8,963 bases of DNA, taken from positions 1-8,963 of the forward strand of contig JAUQQB010000087.1 in the NCBI GenBank assembly GCA_030550075.1. The letters run 5' to 3'. Position 1 is the first letter of the stretch. Every line of letters begins with the position of its first letter. Below the pieces are notes generated by a model. That model ran no database searches and was not told the DNA's origin. It was given only the letters and a program-made list of their open reading frames with translations. Positions 4,761 through 8,963 of this stretch are shown piece by piece. The DNA is from Chloroflexota bacterium (GTDB lineage: Bacteria; Chloroflexota; Anaerolineae; Thermoflexales; Thermoflexaceae). Made by a program: the position numbers and the translations under genes.

Positions 4761-7598
4761 ATGGATCTGGAAGCCTTCATCGTCACCCACACCCACTGGG
4801 ATCGGGAGTGGTATCGCCCATTCCAGGCTTTCCGCTACCGCCTGGTGGACCTCGTGGAGCAGGTCCTGGAGACCATCGAGCGCGACCCGGCCTTCGCCGG
4901 GTTCCTGCTGGACGGCCAGTCTGTGATCCTCGAAGATGTGCTGGCGATCCGACCGGATCTGGAGCCCCGGATCCGACGGGCGGTGGAGGCGGGGCGGCTG
5001 TGGATCGGCCCCTGGTATATTCTGCCCGATGAGTTCCTGGTAAGCGGCGAGGCGCTCCTCCGCAACCTCATGATCGGGATCCGGATCGCCCGCCGGTTCG
5101 GGGGCTGGATGTCCATCGGGTACACGCCGGATCCCTTCGGTCACGTCGGACAGCTGCCGCAGATCCTGAGGGGGTTCGGGATTGAGACGGCGGTCTTCCA
5201 GCGCGGCCTCGATGACCAGCCGACGCTGCTCGAATGGGAGGCGCCGGACGGCACGCGGGTGCTCACGGTGTATCTGCGGGACGGCTATGGGAACCTCGCC
5301 TGGATCCCCGAGGATGCTGAAGCGCTGGCCGTTTACCTGAAGGCTCAGGCCCTCTCCCTGGCGCCCCACACGCCGGTCCCCGTGGTGCTGTTGATGAACG
5401 GGACCGACCACCTGTTCCCCCATCCGCAGCTCACGCGGTGGCTTCAGGCCGCTCAGGCTCATCTCCCGGACCTGCGCCTGCGCCATGCTTCCCTGGAAGA
5501 CTATGTCCGGGCCGTGCGGTCGGCCCTGGGCGAAAACCGGAGGGACCTGCCGGTGGTTCGCGGGGAATTGCGCTCCGGCAAGCGCCATCCGGTTCTGCCC
5601 GGCGTTCTTTCCACCCGGATGTGGATCAAACAGCGCAACGCGACGGTGCAGGTCTGGCTGGAGCGGTATGCGGAGCCGTTGCTGGCCTTCGCTTACGGCA
5701 TCTGCGGCCTGGACCGACGCCCCTTTCTCCTCGAGGCCTGGCGGCTACTCCTCCAGAACCATTTCCACGACTCGATCTGCGGAACCGGCGTGGACGAAGC
5801 CCATGAAGACATGAAGCCGCGCTTCGACCACGCCGAGCAGATCGCCCGGCTGGTGAGCCGGGAGGCAATGGAGCGCCTCCTGCGGCCGAAGGCGGCGGAT
5901 GGGCCTTCCGGGTGGCTGGCATCGGACCCCGCCTCGCTGGAACAGACCCTGCTGGTTTACGCGCCGATCCCAGGGCCGAACCGGGATCCGATCGAAGCGG
6001 CGCTCCCGGCGCTTCCCCCCGGACTGACCTACCGCCTGCTGGATGAGGAGGGACGGGAGATCCCATTGTTCGAAATCGAGCCGGGAACCGGCAATCGGGA
6101 GCAGTGGAAGGTGCACCCGGAGGAGTGGCCTCTGTTCCTCAACCGGATGCTGTGGATTCATGTCGGTCGATACGCCGCGAAACGGGTATGGGTGGATCTG
6201 GAGGGGCAGCGGATCTGGGCGGAATGGGCGGACGCCTCCGCCGATATGGATCACCGGATGATCTCTGCCATCTTCCAGGTGGGTCGCCGGCTGCAGGAGC
6301 TGCGGCCAGCGATCTCCACGCCGTGGACGGTGTCGGCGGTGATGGGAGGGGCCTCCCGATGGGTGTTTCAGGCCCCGGAGATCTCCGGCGTGGGCTTCCG
6401 ATCCTACCGGCTTCAGATCCTCCCCGGGGAACCGCGGCGGATCCAGCGGCGGGCGCTGGAGGAACCCGTTGTAGCGAACGAGTTCTTCCGGTTATGGGCG
6501 GATCCTCGGGATGGGACGTTCCATCTGGAGGATCGGCGGACCGGTCGGCGCTGGTCCGGCCTGAACCGGCTGGAGGACGAGGGCGATGCGGGAGATGTGT
6601 ATAACTACGAGCCTCTCCGGGAGGATCGACGGATCGATCGACCGGCGGAGCCGCCGCGGGTGCAAGCCTGGGAGGAGGGGCCGCGAGGTCAATGTCTGGA
6701 GGTAACTCTGCGCTATGAAATCCCTGCCGGGCTGCGCCCGGATCGCCGTGGGCGCGCTGCGGAAACCGTCTCCCTACCGATCACCATGCGAGCCTGGCTC
6801 CAGCCGGGGGTTCCCCGCGTCGACATCGAGACCACCGTGGAGAACCTGGCGACCGATCATCGTTTGCGAGTGGTTTTCCCTACCGGGATCCGGGCGGAAA
6901 CCTGGGTGACGGAGGGTGCCTTCGATCTCGTCACCCGCCCGGTGGATCTCTCGAGCGTTCCGGACGAGACGTGGGCGGAGCAGCCGGCCCCTACCCATCC
7001 GCAGCAGGGCTTCGCCTTTGTCGAGGCGGAGAGTGGCGGCTTCCTGGTGGCCAATCATGGCCTCCCTGAGATCGAGGCCCGCCGGGATTTGGACGGGAAC
7101 GTAGAGCTCGTCCTGACGTTACTGCGGTGTGTGGGCTGGCTGTCGCGGGATGATCTGCGGGCCCGGCGCGGGCATGCGGGGCCGCCGCTGCCCACGCCAT
7201 CGGCCCAGATGATCGGGCGGTGGACGTTCCGCTACAGCCTGATCCCCTTCGCGGAGCGCTGGGAGGCGATCCGGGAGGCCTATCGCTTCCTGGCGCCGCC
7301 GCTGGCGGTCGCCGGGTCGGGGGAGCTGATGGAGCGGCCCTTTATCGAGGTGGAGCCCGCCGCCTTTGTGCTGACGGCGGTTAAGGCTCCCGAGGAAGGG
7401 AAAGGGTGGGTGGTGCGCGGCTATAACGCCTCCGGGCAGCCGATTGAGGTTCGCCTGACGTTCTGGCGGCCGATCCGGGAAGCCTGGCGGGCGGACCTGA
7501 TGGAAGCGCCCCGGGAGCCCCTCTCACCGGCGGGCTCCCAGCTGGTGGTCCCGGTCCGACCGAAGGAGATCCTCACCGTACGGCTGGCCCTGGGGTAA
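4761..7598 (+). CDS. Family 38 glycoside hydrolase (alpha-mannosidase), cytoplasmic
   Basis: The product hydrolyses terminal alpha-linked mannose from oligosaccharides or mannosyl conjugates by a retaining, zinc-dependent mechanism. It is 945 residues, close to bacterial MngB-like enzymes and without a signal peptide, so it acts on imported substrate. The N-terminal catalytic domain has THTHWDREWY at 9-18 (predicted zinc ligands H12 and D14), TPDPFGH at 122-128 (D124 predicted nucleophile and zinc ligand), NGTDH at 213-217 (D216 a possible acid/base) and NHFHDSICGT at 333-342 (H336 predicted zinc ligand). These are assigned by analogy with Golgi mannosidase II. A helical middle domain (about 283-375) and a large beta-sandwich C-terminal half follow. 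ATG 4761 is chosen because GGAGG lies 5 bases upstream; ATG 4757 is out of frame. Exact linkage specificity (mannosylglycerate, N-glycan or other) cannot be read. The 3' end overlaps the minus-strand PIN-like gene by 26 bases. Confidence 0.93.
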   Translation: MDLEAFIVTHTHWDREWYRPFQAFRYRLVDLVEQVLETIERDPAFAGFLLDGQSVILEDVLAIRPDLEPRIRRAVEAGRLWIGPWYILPDEFLVSGEALLRNLMIGIRIARRFGGWMSIGYTPDPFGHVGQLPQILRGFGIETAVFQRGLDDQPTLLEWEAPDGTRVLTVYLRDGYGNLAWIPEDAEALAVYLKAQALSLAPHTPVPVVLLMNGTDHLFPHPQLTRWLQAAQAHLPDLRLRHASLEDYVRAVRSALGENRRDLPVVRGELRSGKRHPVLPGVLSTRMWIKQRNATVQVWLERYAEPLLAFAYGICGLDRRPFLLEAWRLLLQNHFHDSICGTGVDEAHEDMKPRFDHAEQIARLVSREAMERLLRPKAADGPSGWLASDPASLEQTLLVYAPIPGPNRDPIEAALPALPPGLTYRLLDEEGREIPLFEIEPGTGNREQWKVHPEEWPLFLNRMLWIHVGRYAAKRVWVDLEGQRIWAEWADASADMDHRMISAIFQVGRRLQELRPAISTPWTVSAVMGGASRWVFQAPEISGVGFRSYRLQILPGEPRRIQRRALEEPVVANEFFRLWADPRDGTFHLEDRRTGRRWSGLNRLEDEGDAGDVYNYEPLREDRRIDRPAEPPRVQAWEEGPRGQCLEVTLRYEIPAGLRPDRRGRAAETVSLPITMRAWLQPGVPRVDIETTVENLATDHRLRVVFPTGIRAETWVTEGAFDLVTRPVDLSSVPDETWAEQPAPTHPQQGFAFVEAESGGFLVANHGLPEIEARRDLDGNVELVLTLLRCVGWLSRDDLRARRGHAGPPLPTPSAQMIGRWTFRYSLIPFAERWEAIREAYRFLAPPLAVAGSGELMERPFIEVEPAAFVLTAVKAPEEGKGWVVRGYNASGQPIEVRLTFWRPIREAWRADLMEAPREPLSPAGSQLVVPVRPKEILTVRLALG

Positions 7599-7968
7599 GC
7601 GGGGTAGGACAACTGCGAGCAGTTGTCCTACAAAGAGAATGTCCCGGAGCAATTACCGTGAAGGCACGTGGCAATTCTGAAGCGTGCTGATTGACGACAG
7701 AAGCGACGATCTGTGCTTTGCGGGCGGGTGATAACCCTGCCAAGCGTATTAATACGATTCCATGTGTGTGGAGGCGCTGACGAAAGATCATCTCTCCAAA
7801 ATCCTTGTCGGCGGTTAGCAATAAGGCGGCCTCTCGACTTGCCAGGGCAAGGACAATGTCATCGGAAATTCCCGGCTCCATTTCCGCAACATACCATACA
7901 AGATGACCGTCTTGCCGAAGGCGTTCAACAATTTGACGATCAATGCTTTCATCCGCTACGAAATTCAT
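7573..7968 (-). CDS. DUF5615 PIN-like domain protein, predicted toxin of a toxin-antitoxin pair
   Basis: This is a predicted PIN-like nuclease of the DUF5615 (COG4634) family, usually found beside a DUF433 protein and predicted to be the toxin of a VapBC-like pair. The 131-residue frame has the family motifs ADES at 5-8 (acidic D6, E7), SDD at 35-37, TADKDFGE at 52-59 (acidic D54, D56) and a C-terminal FTVIAPG at 103-109. These acidic residues fit a metal-binding nuclease site. Family members normally end within a few residues of that last motif, often with a basic tail. Here residues from about 111 on are encoded by palindrome copy 2 and then by antisense mannosidase sequence, so the native end seems replaced. 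Start ATG 7966-7968 overlaps the upstream DUF433 gene by 20 bases, implying coupled translation. Its own ribosome binding site is weak. Toxicity is prediction only. Confidence 0.8.
   Translation of the reverse strand: MNFVADESIDRQIVERLRQDGHLVWYVAEMEPGISDDIVLALASREAALLLTADKDFGEMIFRQRLHTHGIVLIRLAGLSPARKAQIVASVVNQHASELPRAFTVIAPGHSLCRTTARSCPTPLTPGPAVR
7604..7631. repeat. Dispersed palindrome, copy 2
   Basis: GTAGGACAACTGC (7604-7616) and its exact complement (7619-7631) flank the loop GA. The 13-bp arms are identical to copy 1 at 3155-3183, while loop and flanks differ. It lies 6 bases after the mannosidase stop, between two convergent genes, and inside the last part of the minus-strand DUF5615 frame. 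No T-run is present on either strand, so a factor-independent terminator role is doubtful. Confidence 0.88.
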
Positions 7969-8200
7969 GCCCTGTCTCAGGTACAGGATAGATCACATCA
8001 GCCCGCAAAACCTCCTTGGCGAATGCGATGGCAGCCAATACCGCTTCACGCGTCAATCGAGGGTGGGCCTCGAGAATCTGCTCGATGGTTTCACCAGCGG
8101 CCAGTTTTTCCAAAATCAACTCAACGGTAATGCGTGTGCCTGCGATAACAGGCTTTCCCATCATCACCTTCGGATCCGATACGATCCATTGCTTGCTCAT
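7949..8200 (-). CDS. DUF433 domain protein, predicted antitoxin
   Basis: This is a predicted DNA-binding antitoxin (DUF433, COG2442) that would bind the adjacent PIN-like protein and repress its own operon. The 83-residue product carries the whole DUF433 core: GKPVIAGTRITVELILEKLA at 16-35, then GETIEQILEAHPRLTREAV at 37-54, which fits the helix-turn-helix-like second half. The start is ATG at 8198-8200, because AAGGGGG lies 4 bases upstream and the product then begins at the usual family N-terminus. A TTG at 8263 would add 21 residues without family support. The gene ends 20 bases inside the toxin gene, so both are one transcriptional unit. Its sequence is more AT-rich than the plus-strand operon, which fits horizontal spread of such modules. 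The antitoxin role is from the family pairing, not seen directly. Confidence 0.82.
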   Translation of the reverse strand: MSKQWIVSDPKVMMGKPVIAGTRITVELILEKLAAGETIEQILEAHPRLTREAVLAAIAFAKEVLRADVIYPVPETGHEFRSG

Positions 8201-8767
8201 GATTCCCCCTTTGCCAAAGCAACGATCCTTAGCCCTGTCCAGCGCCACATTGAGAAAGGACAACTTAGGCCCCTGAAGGTCGCTCGCCCTGCCTCCCTAC
8301 CCGGCATCCGGCCAGCTTGCCGGCAAGGCGCAAACGCTATAGCCATTTATATTTTATACATTTTATACATGGCGGTGGGCAAAGCGTAACCCCCTCAACC
8401 ATGCTCAGAGCTTTCCAGTTTTTAAGAAATCGCGCCAACATTTTGTTGCTGGGATTTTTGGAAGAAATCGGACCACCCTTAGCAGCCCTATCCCTCCACT
8501 CGAGAGCGACCAGTGTTTCTGAAGCCCAGCTTTCCCTCTTTCGCTGCCCCCCTTTCTGTTCGTGACAGACATCACACCAATTCGCTGATAAAAATTACTA
8601 CAATCAGGATTGTCATTTTTTTAAGGTGGAAGCTGAAGCGAAAGTGCTCCTTTCTATCCTCCCAAAAGACAGTCGGGCGCGGATTGTATCGAAGCCCTCT
8701 GTCGCTCCCATTATGCTCCATCGCTGCCGGAAGCCGGCCCGTCACCTCAATTCTTGGGGGCAAGTCT
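8201..8767. other. AT-richer intergenic region without a convincing gene
   Basis: No reading frame here has a ribosome binding site and recognisable protein content. Frames of 60-80 codons on both strands look like chance. The region lies between two diverging units: the DUF433/DUF5615 pair (minus) and the ferredoxin gene (plus). Visible elements are a 12-bp palindrome CTTGCCGGCAAG at 8316-8327, a tandem AT repeat at 8345-8370 (listed separately), and an imperfect direct repeat of about 23 bases at 8418-8440 and 8455-8477 (shared core AAGAAATCG, period 38). A weak promoter-like pair, GTGACA near 8563 and GATAAA near 8587, points towards the ferredoxin gene, but the spacing is long and it is not called. 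Confidence 0.55.
8346..8382 (-). promoter_or_regulatory. Candidate promoter/operator of the DUF433-DUF5615 pair
   Basis: Read on the minus strand, TTGCCC (8382-8377) is followed after 18 bases by TATAAA (8358-8353). This resembles a sigma-70-type promoter with a 5' leader of about 145 bases to the DUF433 start. The segment contains a tandem 9-bp repeat, ATTTTATAC at 8351-8359 and 8360-8368 (plus strand). TATAAA occurs three times on the minus strand. Repeats at a toxin-antitoxin promoter often bind the antitoxin, so an operator is possible. Both roles are inferred from sequence only. Confidence 0.35.
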
Positions 8768-8963
8768 ATGCGGGTCTACGCGCGGCAGCCGGTAAACCTG
8801 ACTCAGGTTCGAATCCCGCGAGGCCAGGTGTTTCTTATCCCGGACCGCTGCAAGGGCTGCCAGATGTGCGTGGAGTTCTGCCCTCAACAGGTTCTCCGCA
8901 TGTCCACCGCGATGAACGCGCGAGGCTATCACTATCCGGAGATCGCGCCCGGGAAGGAGAACG
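8768..8963 (+). CDS. 4Fe-4S ferredoxin-type protein, probable 2-oxoacid:ferredoxin oxidoreductase delta subunit (partial)
   Basis: The gene continues beyond the right edge; 65 codons are visible. The product carries electrons through an iron-sulfur cluster: the motif CKGCQMCVEFCP has cysteines at 28, 31, 34 and 38, a complete CxxCxxCxxxCP. Downstream, MNARGYHYPEI (49-59) is typical of the delta subunit of 2-oxoglutarate/2-oxoacid:ferredoxin oxidoreductases, where a second cluster motif follows soon after. That part lies outside the window. ATG 8768 is preceded by GGGGG at 8756-8760, a usable if imperfect ribosome binding site. It stands first in a new plus-strand unit, after a long gap, so alpha and beta subunit genes would be expected next. 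Another ferredoxin-domain protein cannot be excluded. A stretch at 8804-8814 looks like a tRNA T-loop but is part of this coding frame. Confidence 0.8.
   Translation, partial: MRVYARQPVNLTQVRIPRGQVFLIPDRCKGCQMCVEFCPQQVLRMSTAMNARGYHYPEIAPGKEN

Noticed and set aside
4659..5588. Minus-strand open frame of 309 codons opposite the start of the mannosidase gene
   Set aside because: Antisense shadow, and it also runs through the GC hairpins. No domain recognised.
8201..8263. TTG start adding 21 residues to the DUF433 protein
   Set aside because: ATG at 8198-8200 has a strong AAGGGGG site, and the family N-terminus begins there.
8258..8265. GGACAACT, a fragment of the dispersed palindrome
   Set aside because: Only 8 bases match and the second arm is absent. 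This is too short to call a copy.
8317..8565. Plus-strand 82-codon frame in the gap
   Set aside because: No ribosome binding site, no family resemblance, and it spans the AT repeat and promoter-like segment.
8572..8763. Minus-strand 63-codon frame in the gap
   Set aside because: Not recognised as any family, no good ribosome binding site, and in a region of mixed composition. It could be a decayed gene, but nothing supports that.
8796..8826. tRNA-like 3' half: T-loop-like GGTTCGAATCC
   Set aside because: It lies inside the reading frame of the ferredoxin-type protein, and no matching acceptor or anticodon arms are found upstream. The match is by chance.
1..8963. CRISPR array
   Set aside because: No regularly spaced identical repeats are present. 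The only exact repeats are the two distant palindromes and a 9-bp tandem.

Overview
The window is high-GC bacterial DNA with strong Shine-Dalgarno sequences and tightly packed genes. Codon use and gene content fit a thermophilic Chloroflexota-like bacterium (Thermoflexus or a relative). That assignment is an inference from overall feel, not from a marker gene.

Positions 1-305 are a non-coding leader holding an unusual stack of structure: a near-perfect 23-bp hairpin, a G-quadruplex motif that shares its G-runs with that hairpin, and an outer 22-bp inverted repeat enclosing both. Positions 306-3153 encode a carbohydrate ABC importer: two MalF/MalG-type permeases overlapping by ATGA, then a MalK/UgpC-type ATPase. 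The solute-binding protein is not in the window and probably lies just upstream. Positions 3201-4604 encode a PHP-domain metallohydrolase of the CehA/McbA type. Positions 4761-7598 encode a cytoplasmic family-38 glycoside hydrolase (alpha-mannosidase). The five plus-strand genes read as one uptake-and-degradation locus: import an alpha-mannoside or mannose-containing oligosaccharide, remove a phosphate or ester group with the PHP enzyme (hypothesis), and hydrolyse the alpha-mannosidic bonds inside the cell.

The gaps of this locus carry perfect palindromes. The same 13-bp-arm palindrome (GTAGGACAACTGC and its complement, 2-nt loop) occurs just after the ATPase stop and just after the mannosidase stop, so it is a dispersed repeat. 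Two GC-rich hairpins sit between the PHP gene and the mannosidase gene.

On the minus strand, converging on the mannosidase gene, is a two-gene module (8200 down to 7573): a DUF433 antitoxin-like protein and a DUF5615 PIN-like protein, overlapping by 20 bp. The second palindrome copy lies inside the end of the DUF5615 reading frame and supplies its C-terminal tail. The base composition from about 7640 to 8760 is visibly more AT-rich than the mannoside locus, suggesting an acquired or relaxed region. Positions 8201-8767 have no convincing gene but hold an AT-rich tandem repeat that may be the module's promoter.

At the right edge (8768 onward) a new plus-strand gene starts. It encodes a 4Fe-4S ferredoxin-type protein, probably the delta subunit of a 2-oxoacid:ferredoxin oxidoreductase, and runs off the window.
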